From contig JAKNDB010000070.1 in assembly GCA_024305405.1 (NCBI GenBank), forward strand, positions 1,000,001 to 1,064,000: a stretch of DNA of 64,000 bases. The letters run 5' to 3'. The position numbers and the translations under genes were made by a program. Shown here in pieces: positions 48,213 through 62,105 of this stretch (positions are counted from its first letter, which is position 1; each line of letters opens with the position of its first letter). The notes under the pieces are model-generated. The model searched no databases and had not been told where the DNA came from. It saw nothing but the letters and a program-made list of their open reading frames with translations. This DNA comes from Dirofilaria immitis. Taxonomy: Eukaryota > Nematoda > Chromadorea > Rhabditida > Onchocercidae.

Positions 48213-50684
48213 GTCTTTTATTTATTTATTTTTCAAATTCCATTTTATATAATTGTTAAATTTCAATTGAAAAATTTTCATTCATTTCAAATAAAAGCAA
48301 TTGTATATATTTTCGTATTGCACTTCCTATTTTTCAAATTTTTTTTTCGCCAAGAATTTATTTGTGCAATTTCAGAAAGTTTTCGTTTTTCTTTTCTTCT
48401 TGTTTTTTTTTTCATTGTATCATATTTTCTATTTTATCTTCGTACATTTGATTACACCCATTACTACTAATCATTTAATCATTTGGTAAATTAAAAATTT
48501 AACTTTCACTAAAGACAAATTTTGCTAATATTTATGATTATTTCATTGATAGAATTATGCATAGAATGATTTTTAAATTAATTGAAGTATATATGTACAT
48601 ATATCATTTTGATAAGATTTGTTTCATCTTTAACTCATTATATTTATATTTATTAATTTATGCAAAAATTGAATATTATAATTTGACGAAAATTTATTGT
48701 AATATTCAAATTAATACATAACTAAGTTTCGATAGTGAAATAATGATAATAATGATTTTTGGTTAGAAATCAATTGACTTCATACAATACATTTTCTAAT
48801 CTAATGAAATAATCCTTATTAAAATAATGATCGATAATTTCATCGTAAAAATTTTATTTTAATCTCCATTGATAAGTATGATTTTACAAATCAATCAATT
48901 CAAATATGTAAGGAAATTCAAGCAAATAAAAATTTTATCATTCATATATCAGATTTTAGTATATTGCTGAAAGTGGACATACTTATTATATTATCAATCC
49001 ATGATTAGTTGATATATTGATGGAACAAATAAAAAAAAAAAAAAAAAAAAAAAAACGAGAAAACAATAATAAGAAACTGAAAAAGAAAAATGAGATAATT
49101 AATTTATAAGAAAAAAAAATCATAAAAAATCTTTGCACCATTACGATATTTTGATAAACAATTATGAATCAATTATTATTTGAAATGAACTTTATCGAAA
49201 TTTCGTAATAGGACAGGTAATTTAATTAGAAAAATAAAAAGAAAACTTTCTTAACATCAATTACACATAAATTATCATTCGATACGGAAAAATATTATGT
49301 CAACATTATGTACCAAATTATTTGCTAATTTTCTTTTTCTCTTTTTTTTCTTACATGAAAATAATTATTGTACTGTTGCTTCAAATATTTTGAAAAATTT
49401 TAAAATTCTTCGAGATTCTCGAGATTTTAATATTTCAAATAATCTCTTATTTCAAATAATACATTGTTTATTTTTCCAAAAAAAAATTCAAATTCTTTGA
49501 TAAAAAATATATACAAATTATGGAAATTATGAAGGAAGGGAAAAAAAATGGAATCATTTATGAGACAATAGCATTTGACTATCATATCATTCTAATCTTT
49601 AAAATATATCAATAAGAAATGTTTTGAAGATCAGTTTTGTTTGAAGATCAGTTTTGTTGTTTGAAGATCAGCGTTATCAGAATTCGAGAATGATATATAA
49701 AATTTAATATGAATTCTTTACTTTTATCCTATCTCAAAGAATTAATTGAAATTATTCATTGAATTGTTCTTAACAATACATTGCTAATAAATTTTAATGA
49801 TTAAGTGATAAAAAGAAAAGAAAAAGTAGGTAGATAGATGAAGAGAAAAAAATGCAATTATATTTTGAGAGATCGCTTAAGAGTATTTTGAATAAAATAT
49901 TCATTAATATTTTGAAATTAATTTAAAATGAAAAATAATCAAATCGGAATTTTTTTTTTTACAAAATTAATCAAATATAAAATACGCTCAGCGATCAATT
50001 CAATATGATAACAAAATTTTGATAATAACAAATTTAACAAAATTCATAAAAAATAATGATAATTTTTGTTTAAATGGTAGTGTATAATATTACTGATGAG
50101 GTTTATATTTACAACAAAGGTAGAAAGGAAATTATGATTGATAGATGATGCTTAAAATTGTTTTATAAATTATAACAATTAATGAAATTTTATCAAATTA
50201 TCATTCATTCCATATATTGGAATTATTTTTGAGAGATAAATAACAATAAAAGTTGTTAAGTAATAAATTGCATTCTAAATTAGGCACCATAATTGCACCT
50301 GTATATTATATATATGGGAAAAAACAATGATAATAACAATTGATTAGATGATAAATGATTTAACATAAAGATAAAATGAAATAAAATATCTTGTAAAGTG
50401 ATTATTTAAAAGAAAAAAGAAACGATTACATCTAATTAGCAATTAGTTAATTAATTATTCATTTGGAAATATATTTTAATTTCAAATTTATCATTTCCAA
50501 TTAATTAAGTAAGTATTGCTATAATTTGATAAGAAAATATTAAATGAATAAGTTATGATGCTCTTAAGTATCCATACTGATAACAGATATACTTTTTCAA
50601 ACTTTTTTCTAAAATTGATTTTATAGAAAAAAAAAAAAGTATAACTTACGATATATGAATAAAAAAAAAAAAAAAAAGGGAATG

Positions 50685-53600
50685 TTAAAGAGGTGGTGGA
50701 CCATCAACATAATCCAAATGTGGTCCTAAAGTTGTTCGCCAAGGTACAAGAGATGATTTAGCAAACCAGGCTATAAATGCTGCTATAATAGCAACAATAA
50801 ATAGCGCCTTAATAGACCAACTAATATGCGAAATATTGATGTTAGTATTTTGTTGTCCGAATGATGATATTATTTTTGCATCATTATTCAAATATGTACG
50901 TTTCCTACTACGTACCAATGTTGCTTTATCAGTACTTTTACATGACCCATTTCTTTTTCAAATCTGCAATACCGTATTATATGATTAATTGTTAATTTAT
51001 TATCTTATCAATTGCAAAATGATAAATGACAGATCTGATCAAAATATTTTTATTAAATAATCATTTTAATTTATATTCTTTTTTTTTTGATTATAGTTAT
51101 AATACATAGTTTTTTTTTTGTTTTGTTATAGTTATAATATATACCTAATTTTTATTATTCTTATATTTCAAATGATAAATTAAAATAAAACAAACTTTGT
51201 TTTTAATTGTATAAGTGCATTGGAATATAAAGCAAGTTCAGAAGCAAAATCAATCGCAGGTGGTTGTTGTATGGAAGAGGAACGATGATAAAGTGATGCT
51301 AAATTACAACTTAGATAATTGCATGCCGTTTCTAAACGATTCATTCGTTCCTGACATAATTCCAATTCAGAACATATTTGCTAAAAAAAAAAACGAAAAT
51401 AACAATATTGATAAGATAAACATTGATGATAAAAATTAATCAGAACAATTATTGGGAAAAAAAAAGATCTAAAATAGCTTTACTTGATGTAATCTAATAT
51501 TTGAATAACTGTTATCATAAAATATATCTCTTAGTTTATCATAATAGAATAAAATTTCAAATTTTTATTCCAAATCTTGAAATTTTTAAAATTATCACAA
51601 TTCTAAGAGAGAGAAAGAGAGAGAGAGAGAAAAACCTTCTCGATTATAATCATAATAAACTTATCATTATTCTCATGAGTTGATAGTTTGATGATTTTAA
51701 ATCTCACTAGCAATGGCACTTAAATGCTTTTACACAAAAAATTTTGGCAATTAGCCTAAGTTATTGATCAGTGAAACTTTGTAATAGAAATTTGTAAATA
51801 AAATATAAATAGACTATTTAAAAAAAAAAAAATCAATTAGATCTTGATAGGAAAATATTATCACTTTAAAAAAATCAATTAGATCTTGATAGGAAAATAT
51901 TATCACTTTAAAAAAATCAATTAGATCTTAATGATAAATATTATCCACTTACTTCAGAATTATCAATTCCTTTACGAAGATCCGATAGATCATTTTCAAT
52001 AGTTCGCATCATCATTTGTATAATACGTTGTGTTTCAGCCCAATCATTCCATTTATCTCGAATAGCTTCAACTTGTGCCATTAATTGCTCTACTCGTTCT
52101 ACAGCTTCTCTGTATCCACGACAAAGTGGTTCAAATTCTTCCAGTAAATTTGATAAATCACCAGAAAATGAATCTGAACTTAATAAACTTTGTAATTCTT
52201 CTTGTTCTTCTAGCAATCGTTCATGAATATCCTGAAATTTGTATTCTAATTTTTAATTCTTCATCCATCAAAAGATATCTCTTCCGTAATAATAATAAAA
52301 GAAGGATAATTAAAAAAAAGATTAAATTGGATAATCTGATTGCTATCATTTCAGGTTAATTCTATCCCTATCCAGAGATAGTTTTCAAATATTTTAAATT
52401 ATCCGTCTCTCTTAACTTTACATCTTAAACTCTTAACTTAATCTTTCTATATCTTTCTCATTTTCATCTATCATCATTATTTGTTTAGCAATGCTAAGTA
52501 ATTTCACATATAGATATTGATATTCCTGATTTAATATAAAAAGAAAAAAAAATTACGTTGAATATTTTAAGAGTGCTAACGACATCACCCAACGATCGGA
52601 TCGATGATAGAGTCGAGAACGACGAATCAACACCACTATCATCATGATGAATCAATTTTAATGATGATGCAAATTTTTCAATTTTGATAAAATAGCCGGT
52701 AATGGTGATTGCTGGGATAAGCATGGAAGTGGAAATGATGGAATATATTCGATATTCTTCTTATTTTGATTATCGTTATTTGACGTTAAAATATTATCCA
52801 AATCAGATTCTGAGAAATGTCGAGATTTTGATGCATTCAATAGTTTTGATAATAATGGTATTGTTTTTGCTTTCACTAATTCCAACTTATCATTTACACT
52901 AATATCCTGAAACAAAAAAAAAAACAAATAAAGTAAAATTTTGCTTCGTAATTTTCTCTTCCTAAAAGAATAAATGAAATTTATTTAATTTTCAAAACGT
53001 TAAATACCAAATATAAATAGTAAGAAAAGAATGAAAGAAATAGAAAATTTTTAAATCAAACAATATACTACAAAGAAAGAAAGAAAGAGAGGGAAGAGAG
53101 AGAGAGAGAGAGAAAAAGTGGGATGATGATATGAAGATTAAAAATCAATTTATTACAAAACTTACTAAAATTACGATATTATAAATGATATTTAAAAAGG
53201 AAAAAAAATCAAACCTTTATAAAATCTCTTAAAAATTCTATTCATTTATTTATAAAAAAAGATATCTTTATTTGATCGCAAAATATTAAAAATTTTAAAA
53301 ATGAAAAATAAAAAAATTTTTAAAAATTTTCTTTTTCTCAAATCGATTCTCATCAATTCTATTTAATTTATATTATAAAATAAAATACTGGTTAAGATAA
53401 AAATTTCTAATTTTTTCTTTTTTTTTTAAATTGACATGATAATTTATAAATTAAAATAAAATTTAGCATTTACGATTTTGATTGATAAATTGTATGAACA
53501 AATGAAAAATATAATCCTTAAGATCGCTCCGATTTGATAATTGCATTGATAATTCTATGAACAATGCAAAATATAATCATTAATATCTCTTTAATTTGAT

Positions 53601-56600
53601 AATTGAATGAACAATGAAAAATATAATCAATAAAATTCATCTAATTTGATAATTGGATTGATAATTCTAGTGAACAATGAAAAATATAATCATGAAGATC
53701 TCTTTGATTTGATATTTTGATTGATAATTGTATGAACAATAAAAAATTTAATCAATAATATCCTTCCATCTAACTTGATATTTTGAAGAAAAGGTGATAA
53801 ATAAAAGTGAACCTCATACCAATCTATTATTACCTTTTTGCCCTAATCATCGATCATTTAGCTAGTCATTTATATATCTCATCATCACCTAGCAACGATT
53901 CATTTTTACAACAATCGAACTGCTTAATCTATATTAATTACACTATAATATACATATACATATATATATATATATATATATATGTTCTAGAAGAAGTATT
54001 AATAGTATCACTGATGCATCTAATGAATGTATAACATGGAATCTGAAGGAAGACGAAAAATTGGATGAATTTAATTTACCGAATGTTTTCGAATACATTT
54101 TCCTGTAACGGTAGCGACGGGTCGTGATGCTCTCTCACGTATTGATGTCTTCTTTTCATCCTAAAAATTGATTATCACTAATTAATAATTATTAAATAAA
54201 AAAATTAGCAAAATTATCATTCACATGTTACATTTATCTCATCCATATCATATGAAATTATCAATATAATTTTGCAAAAATTAATAATTGAACAAATTAA
54301 GTAAAATTTCCAATTACTGTATTCGTATATATATCATGATTAAGAGTACTATCATATTAAGTAATTATTATTACTGTAAATTATCAATGCTACGATAAAT
54401 AGCATTGAAAAGATCAATTATTTGATTAAAATTAAAAGAAAAAATTTATATGATCAATGATAAATAAATGGATACCGTATTCATTATCATACTCTGTGAT
54501 AATTTTAGTAACAAATGAATGAGATAATTATAAATGTAGAAAAAAAATGAAACTTACAGTAATGTAAGATGGATGATTAGATGAATGTAATAAATGAGTG
54601 GGAAATGAGGAATGCGAGCTACCAAGATGCATATGAAAATCATCTTCAATCGTCAATACTGATATATTTTCTCGATCATCATTATCATCATCATCATCCC
54701 AATCATCTTCAGCTTTTGCTGGTGGCTAAAATAATCATAAGCTAAATGAAACAAAACAAATCAATCTATTATTTATTTATAATTAATTTTAAAATTATCT
54801 CTATTTGCTTTCTTGATCTTTTTTTTTTTTGTATGTAAATAATATCATATTATATCTAAGTGTAAAATGATAATGAAAATTAAACAGCTGATGATATAAT
54901 AAGTTGTAAAATGATAATGAAAATTTTGAAAAAGCAATTAATTACAAAATGGATGCTTCAAAAGGTAGAAGAGTAAGAAAGAGGAAAATAGGATTGATTA
55001 ATACATTTCATCAATGATAACCCAATTTTATCAGATGAAGGTCATTTTATAAGAATTCGCAAGTGTTACATATAATTTGCAAAATTTGAAAAGAAAAACT
55101 TTTTAGATTGTATTTAGTGAATTGATTTATTGATACTTAAAATTTATTTTAAATATATAAATAGGTTTATTCATTCATTTATTTCATTATACTTTTTGAC
55201 GAGAATAAATGCAACATATATTCAAATTTAGGAGAAATTCAAAGAACATTTAGTTTAATTTAAATTCCCGTAAAATTATCAATAAATCGAAACTATCAAC
55301 AAATCCAATATCATCATTCAAAATTCATTTGCATGAAATATGTAATTTCAATATTTTTTCTAATTCCATTAATCGATTTAGGTAGGTAAATTAATCAATT
55401 TTTTCTTCAATTTATTGGTTCATTGATGAATGAAAAAAGCTTTGATTAAGTTATCACTTTTATGTTAACATATTATTTCATAAAATTTCTCACATATTTT
55501 ATTTCCAAAAAATTCATTTAAAATTTTAGAAAAGATGAAAAATACATAGTTAACAATTTAATATTTCGATAATTTTTTTCATATATTATAATTATTGCAA
55601 TGATTATTTTATCATTTCTTATCGCAAATTTTTTTAAAAACTTTAAAAATCTTTTACTATTATTAATGTAACAATGAAAAATCCTTTACTATTATTACTG
55701 TAACAATGAAAAGATCTTTTACTATTATTAATGTAACAATGAAAAATCCTTTACTATTATTACTGTAACAATGAAAAAATCTTTTACTATTATTACTGTA
55801 ACAATGAAAAAATCCTTTACTATTATTACTGTAACAATGAAAAAATCTTTTACTATTATTACTGTAACAATGAAAAAATCTTTACTATTATTACTGTAAC
55901 AATGATAATATTTGTTAATTAAAATTTCTGGTTTTTGATATTTCAGTTTTTTCTTTTTCTTTTTTCAGTAAATTATTTGATTATAAATTCTTGTTTTTGC
56001 TTTATTTTGATGATAATTACATTTGAAATGAGTGATGAAAGGAAAAGAGAAAGGATGCAAAAATTGTGAAAAATATTTTCTCTCTAAACTATTTGAATAA
56101 TTAAATTAGCCGAGAATACGAAAAAAAAAAGAAAAAAATCAATGAATTTTTATTCCAAGTAAATAAAGAAAATGAAAAGACAAAGAAAAATTTTCGAATC
56201 AAGTTTGCCTAAATTTGATTGATAGAAGAATTATTACTATACAAGTTAATAGAATGTTTATTCTTGATAATATGATAATAATAAAATTAAGCTATTGATT
56301 TTTTTATCATCAATAATTTATCATCATTGATGATGAAAATTCAAAATAATTGGAGAAAACAATACTATTTGTCGTTTACGAAAATTTAAAGTATTACTTT
56401 AACAATAATTAGATATAAATAAAACATCAATTATATAAAGGGTCAAAAGCCAAGACAATTTCGTTAAAAAAAAAAGGATAAAATAGCATGATAATCGTAA
56501 ATCTTAAAGATATTAAATGACCTTAATTTTGTTGTCATAATTAATTAATTAATTAATATTAGTGATAAGATTTAACTGATTGCTACAACGAACTTTATAA

Positions 56601-59600
56601 TCATCCCATTCATATGGTTGAGCATCACTTTGATCTGGTCCTGTAGTATCACTATCACGACAAATATTAGCATTCCAATGTGATATTGATGCACCTGGAG
56701 CCGAATGAATTGATGCTAAAAACAACAAAAAGTTAGATTCATTTTATCAGGTAAATCTTTAACCAATAATAATTAAAAAAAAATCTTTTTTATGATAATA
56801 TTTTCATTGTTTCATCTTATTTACGGTATAATTTACGATCATTGAAAAATTTAATTCAAAAATTGATAAAAAATTTTGATTAATTTATATCAAAAGCTAA
56901 TCATTAATAATAATACGAAATAAACTAACTATCCATAAATATTCCAAGATGTTCACCATCAGACATCGATCGTGGAAGACGTCGAGCACGTAATTTACGT
57001 CGTACCTGATGTTTACTACGAAATGCATTTCTTAAATAGTCAGCAGAAGAAGGTAAACGAATTGAACCCAATGATGTAACAGCATCATCTAGATGAGGTA
57101 TTTCAGACCATGTTTGTGAATATATACTATTTTCCATATCCTAAAATTACTAACAATAATTTTAGTATGCATAAAATTTATTTTAAAAAAATTCATTTAA
57201 AAAATTTTGATAAAAGAAGGGAAAAAGAAAAGATGAAAAGTAAAATTTGCAAAAGAATAAAATGGACGATAGATATTATTAATTACTCCTAAAAATTTCC
57301 AAGAAGAAACTAAGAAGGAAACTAAGAATCGCAGAATTAAAAAGATAATTAATGGAATTAAAAAAAAAAGAAAAAATTTTTAGGATAAAGTATGATTGAA
57401 CGAAAATTATATATGTCATAAATAATCTTCATACAATCAAGATGAATAAAACGATTACAAATGATAAAATTCAAGATGGCTAATTAAGAAGAATGAAATT
57501 CTAATTTAACAAATGGAATCAAGATGAAACAGATGAATTAGATAAAAATAAAGAAATGAAATTTGTTCAATTCTTTGATAAATCTAACCTGTCCAAGCGT
57601 ATCATTGGATATTTTCATCATGGATGGAAAATGTTCCGATGTGCTAAGTCGTCCTTTACGCCGTCTTTTCAAAGATGATAATCTTACGTCTAGAATTGAC
57701 GGTTGTGTAGCAGTTTTAGCTTCAATAATCGGATTCAGATCCGTTGGTAAATCATCGCTTTCTTCGCTGGACGCATCACAAGAATGCTGCAAATAAATTA
57801 TTAAATTAAACTTCAAAAAAAAAAAGTAAATAAATAAGACTCATTCGAATTAGTTAATCCGAAATAATTAGCAGACTAAAGTAACCTATGAAATCCTACA
57901 ACCTATGAAATCCTACAACTATCATATATTCTTTCATCGCCATCAATTCTACGATCGACGGATTGTATCATCTCGATGTATCATCCGTGAATAACACAGA
58001 AATATTACCAACTATCAACTTTTATCAACACTATTATTATTATTATCAATGCGAATATATATCGATTATCAAACTTATCAAACAGATGATAATAAATGTT
58101 ACGATTAAATTTTATTAATAAAAATTTGATGCAGCCAAACCTTATCATTATTATCAACACAACCAAGAAGCCAATTACGCTTGAAAGATAATGGATAATG
58201 AGTTTTGCCACATTTAAATTCACGCCATTGAGTACCTTGATGCTCGATTCCATCCAATTTTGGATTACCATTTTCATCATCATTTAACATTGATAGTATT
58301 TCCTATCAATAAATTTCAATAAAAATTTATAAAAATTATTCCTATTCATAAATAATATATTAATTTATAAAATAAGCATACTCTGATATCATCAGTGGAA
58401 TCCATTTCAGGTTCTTCTTCCGTATTTACAATTAAAGAATCGGTAAGTACATGTATATCTGTTGTTGTACAACCTAAATTTCCAGCTGGCCAACCTGACA
58501 TTGATATTCGTGGCATTTCCGTATCTGTTGCTCCTTTAATGCATATATATATATGTATATATCATAGCTTTTTTTATCTTATCATAAGTATTTTAAAAAA
58601 TAATTATACCTTATCATAAGTATTTTAAAATATAATTATACCTTATCATAAGCATTTAAAAAATAATTATACCTTATCATAAGTATTTTAAAATATAATT
58701 ATACCTTATCATAAGCATTTTAAAATATAATTATACCTTATCATAAGCATTTTAAAATATAATTATACCTTATCATAAGCATTTAAAAAATAATTATACC
58801 TTATCATAAGCATTTAAAAAATAATTATAACCTTATCATAAGTACTTTAAAAATTATACCTTCTGAATTTTCTTTTTTTTTTTGTAATGGCTAGATTTTT
58901 TTTTGGAAAAAATGAATATGTTCTAGAAAATAAATGATATCGAAAAATTTGCATGTTTAAATAGGTATCATAATTTTTTAAAAAAGAATACTTTAATAAT
59001 ACATAGCTATTTAAGCATTAAATAAATTCAGCAATTTCTATCCTTTTTCTTTTCGTTTTTTTTTTTTTGCATAAATGATAACTGATAAATCATGACTTGT
59101 ACAGGTATATTATCATATCATAAAACAGTAATATATATATATATTTCATTCATAATTATGAACTTTGTAAAAGCACATTACCAGTTTCATCTAATGGTAC
59201 CGTTTTATAGAAACTTTTCACCGGTGAGCATTGTATTCGTTGTCGTCGTTCTTCGTCTACATTTGTTGGAGATAGCCATCTTAAAAATAAATATCTTAAT
59301 AATTGATTTATTTCTAAATATGAAATTTATTAAATATTTAAAAATTTTCAATGAAGAAATTTTTTATTAATGAATGCTAAAATGATTCAATTAAGAGGAT
59401 TCGTAATGTTCATACAGAGATTCTAGATGATAAACACTGTCGTGATTCATATAGCTTCGGAAGATTATAAAATTTATATGGTTTCTTCATCTTATTTAAT
59501 TTTGTGAAATTAAAAAATATAAATAAGCCTAGTTTTGGCTCATGTATTATAAAATGATGAATATATATATATATATTTCTATCGTAGAAATATAGTTATT

Positions 59601-60689
59601 TCACAAAATTGGATAAAAGTTGTAAATAGTTATTTTACCGTAGTAAATGATAAATAAACAATATATGGATAATATTTATTTTTTCGTAAGAGAATTTCGT
59701 AATTTTTGATTGATAAACATTTGATAAATTTAATTTAAACTTATAGAATAAATAATAATATCTTTTCATAAAAATAATTTCAAAAAAAAACAAAAACAAA
59801 ACAAAACAGAAGAATCAATAAATAAATAAAATTTCGATTAAAATAAATGAGCTAATAAATTTACGATGATGATAAATGAGGATGAGAATCCATTGCTTGA
59901 AAATTATTCGTATTCTCATCGTATGAATTCTCAGCACTGCAATTATGATGATACATTTTCGTAGTATCATTAGTTATCGATGCTGTTGTTGTTGTTGTTG
60001 TTGTCGTTGTTGTTGTTGATGTTGATGATGATGACGATGACGATGATGAAGAAGATATCATCGAATCATCTAATTTCATTTCTTCATCATTTTTCCATAA
60101 ATATTCCTCCCTAAATTTAATAATCATTTCATTTTTTTTTTTAAAGAATCACTATTCTATTTTATTTTCTTTTACAATCACTACTAATAGTAATAATAAT
60201 AATAATAATACGAACTGAAATTATTTAATTAATTAGTTATTAAAAAATACACATTAATAATAATTAATTGAAATGGTTTAAAAAAAAAAAAAAACCATTT
60301 CATTTATTAATAAAATATATTTATAATTAATATCTAAATAAATAATTAATATTTTATTTAATTCTATTCTACAATATTTAATGATTCATTCATTTAAAAA
60401 AATAATATTTATTTTTTAATTATATATAAAAAAGAAAAAAAAAAACAAACTCAGTTTGTGGCATTGTTTTATTATAATCGATACTTTCGTATTCTTCTTC
60501 AGCAAATGGTATAATATCGTCGTTGTTTAGTAAATTTTCCAATTTATTTGATATTTCATTTTTCATTGATTTTTTATCATTTCTATCATTATCATTATCA
60601 TTGTTATTATTATTATTATTATTGAGAAGACGTCGACGTTTCACCTGTGGTTCACATAATTCTGGGTCACTTTCTGATTCGTCATCATT
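50685..60689 (-). CDS. unc-83: KASH-domain nuclear-envelope protein, probable UNC-83 (5' partial)
   Basis: KASH proteins sit in the outer nuclear membrane, bind SUN proteins in the lumen and recruit motors; UNC-83 does this for nuclear migration. Exons: 60689-60451, 60110-59865, 59279-59182, 58533-58382, 58302-58141, 57786-57589, 57140-56930, 56715-56594, 54725-54558, 54160-54080, 52906-52557, 52231-51953, 51380-51196, 50963-50685. All phases agree, giving about 923 residues. The last exon has a membrane span (IKALFIVAIIAAFIAWFA), a short luminal tail and terminal PPPL, the KASH signature. Exons 11-13 look like coiled, spectrin-like helices (EEFEPLCRGYREAVERVEQL). Exon 7 has a basic run (RRKLRARRLPRSMSDGE). 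Exons 11 and 14 each need one extra base at A5 runs (52674-52678, 50954-50958). The first exon starts in phase 0 without an ATG, so the 5' end is missing. The KASH call is firm; UNC-83 rather than another KASH protein is inferred from size and nematode context. Confidence 0.82.
51822..51935. repeat. 43-bp tandem repeat, three copies, intronic
   Basis: Units AAAAAAATCAATTAGATCTT GATAGGAAAATATTATCAC; the third is slightly diverged. Confidence 0.85.
52907..54079 (-). other. KASH-gene intron 10, repeats only
   Basis: AT-rich intron with a GA-rich run (53075-53115), diverged units around 53500-53760 sharing TTTGATAATTG and ATGAACAATGAAAAATATAA, and a TA-repeat near 53945-53985. No exon seen. Confidence 0.5.
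54726..56593 (-). other. KASH-gene intron 8, about 1.9 kb
   Basis: AT-rich intron. It contains the tandem array at about 55635-55905 and no visible exon. Confidence 0.5.
55635..55905. repeat. Minisatellite, about 33-bp unit, eight copies
   Basis: Units CTTTTACTATTATTACTGTA ACAATGAAAAAAT, with AATG in place of ACTG in some. Confidence 0.9.
56549..56594 (-). other. Possible alternative C-terminus within KASH-gene exon 8
   Basis: If donor GTTCGT after WDDYK is not used, the frame reads 14 more codons (VRCSNQLNLITNIN) to TAA at 56549. This would give a form lacking the KASH domain. The donor is weak, so read-through is plausible but unproven. Confidence 0.3.
58562..58862. repeat. Minisatellite with GATA-site core, about 33-bp unit
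   Basis: About nine units ATAATTATACCTTATCATAA GCATTTTAAAAT inside a KASH-gene intron. Each unit has CTTATCA, the reverse complement of TGATAAG. Confidence 0.9.
59990..60060 (-). repeat. Coding microsatellite (poly-Ser then poly-Thr)
   Basis: GAT/GAC and GTT triplet runs inside KASH-gene exon 2 encode about a dozen Ser followed by about a dozen Thr. The length is likely to vary among individuals. The neighbouring exon 1 has a poly-Asn run (60600-60625). Confidence 0.8.
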
Positions 60690-61687
60690 CTATAATATAT
60701 AAATATTATTTTTTTATTAGAAAAAAGAATTAGAAAATTTTTATATCATTTCTATTTTTATTTATTTATTCCTAAATTTATCATCTATACATATATATAT
60801 TTTAATTGTTAACAAATTTCTTTCTTCTCATTCATATCTTTCGTAATTCAGAATATATGATAATTAAAAAAAAAAAAAAAGATAAGAAAAAATTTATAGG
60901 AAATATCAAAGTGATAAATGATTTCAAAAAAAAAAGCTACAACAAAAATTAGCACATATAATCGAACAAACATTAATTTGATTGTGCAAAAATATTATCA
61001 ATACGATAAATCGAAGTTCAATATGTTAAGATATATCAGTCATATGAATTATTTGATACATTCATGGGAACTTCTAATATAAAGATATTAGAAATTATTA
61101 TAAAGTAATATCATAAAAGATATAATCATATAAATATATGAAATGTGATATGCAAGATATCATAAAAAAAAAAGAGCGATAAAATGAGTATAGCAACGAT
61201 TAAAAAAATTATCATAAATAGATGTTTGTAGAGACATATATCAGATAAATATATCGAAAGTAATATTCAAAAGTTATCATGTGAAGCTTTCAGAGAAGAA
61301 GTGATAATGTAAGTGTATGAAATATGATAACGGAAATTATCATAGGAAGTTGTCAAAGAAAGAACTGATAACATAAGCGTATGAAAGGCGACATTAGAAA
61401 TTATCATAAAAAACTATCAGAGAGAGAGAGAGAAGTGATAACGTTAAGTGTATGAAATATGATATAAGAAATTACCATAGGAAGTTTTGTCAGAAAGGAA
61501 AGAGAGAGAGGTATATGATTCACGTGAGTGTATGGAACGTGATATTAGTAGTATTACAACAATTCATTTCTATACTTTTATTATTTCGAAAAGTTTATAA
61601 ACAACATATTTTTGTTTGCATAACAATACATTCTCGAATTTGTTACTACAAACAATATTTCTTATACAATATTGATTATTTGCTACT

Positions 61688-62105
61688 TTCATCATCATCA
61701 TCATCATCATCATCACCATCAATATCATCATCATCATCAACATCAATATCATCATCATCATCAATATAACGTAACAATTGTATTATTATTGTCATCATCA
61801 ATTATATGTCCTATTGTTATTAATATTATCATTTATTATTTATATCATAGTTACTATTAATTAATATACATTATTAGTCATCATCATCATCATCATCAAC
61901 ATCAACATCATCATCATCATCATCATCAACATCATCAAGGTCATCATCATCGTCGTCAACATCATCATCATCAACATCATCATCATCATCAATATAATAT
62001 AAAAATTGTATTATTATTGTCATCATCAACTATGTCCTATTGTTACTAATATTATCGTTTATTATTTATATCATAATTACTATTAATTAATATACACTAT
62101 TATCA
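61688..62105. repeat. (ATC)n microsatellites within a 0.2-kb tandem duplication
   Basis: An ATC/AAC triplet run followed by AATATAA, ATTGTATTATTATTGTCATC and ATTTATATCATA occurs at 61688-61875 and again at 61880-62105. The Ser-rich, His-rich and Met-rich open frames over it are artefacts. Confidence 0.85.

Larger units (their letters stand above)
34626..50684. other. 16-kb AT-rich interval without a complete gene
   Basis: This interval lies upstream of mig-6 and downstream of the KASH gene. It is dominated by A/T-runs, TGATAA/TTATCA words, minisatellites and simple repeats (listed separately). No multi-exon gene could be assembled on either strand. Small islands with coding-like text occur at 38.0-38.3, 40.6-40.8, 46.2-46.4, 47.5-47.6 and 47.9-48.1 kb. 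Confidence 0.5.

Noticed and set aside
55635..55905. Regular 33-bp repeats as a CRISPR array
   Set aside because: The units are contiguous with no unique spacers, and the DNA is eukaryotic.
61570..61860. Ser-, His- and Met-rich open frames
   Set aside because: Artefacts of an ATC microsatellite.
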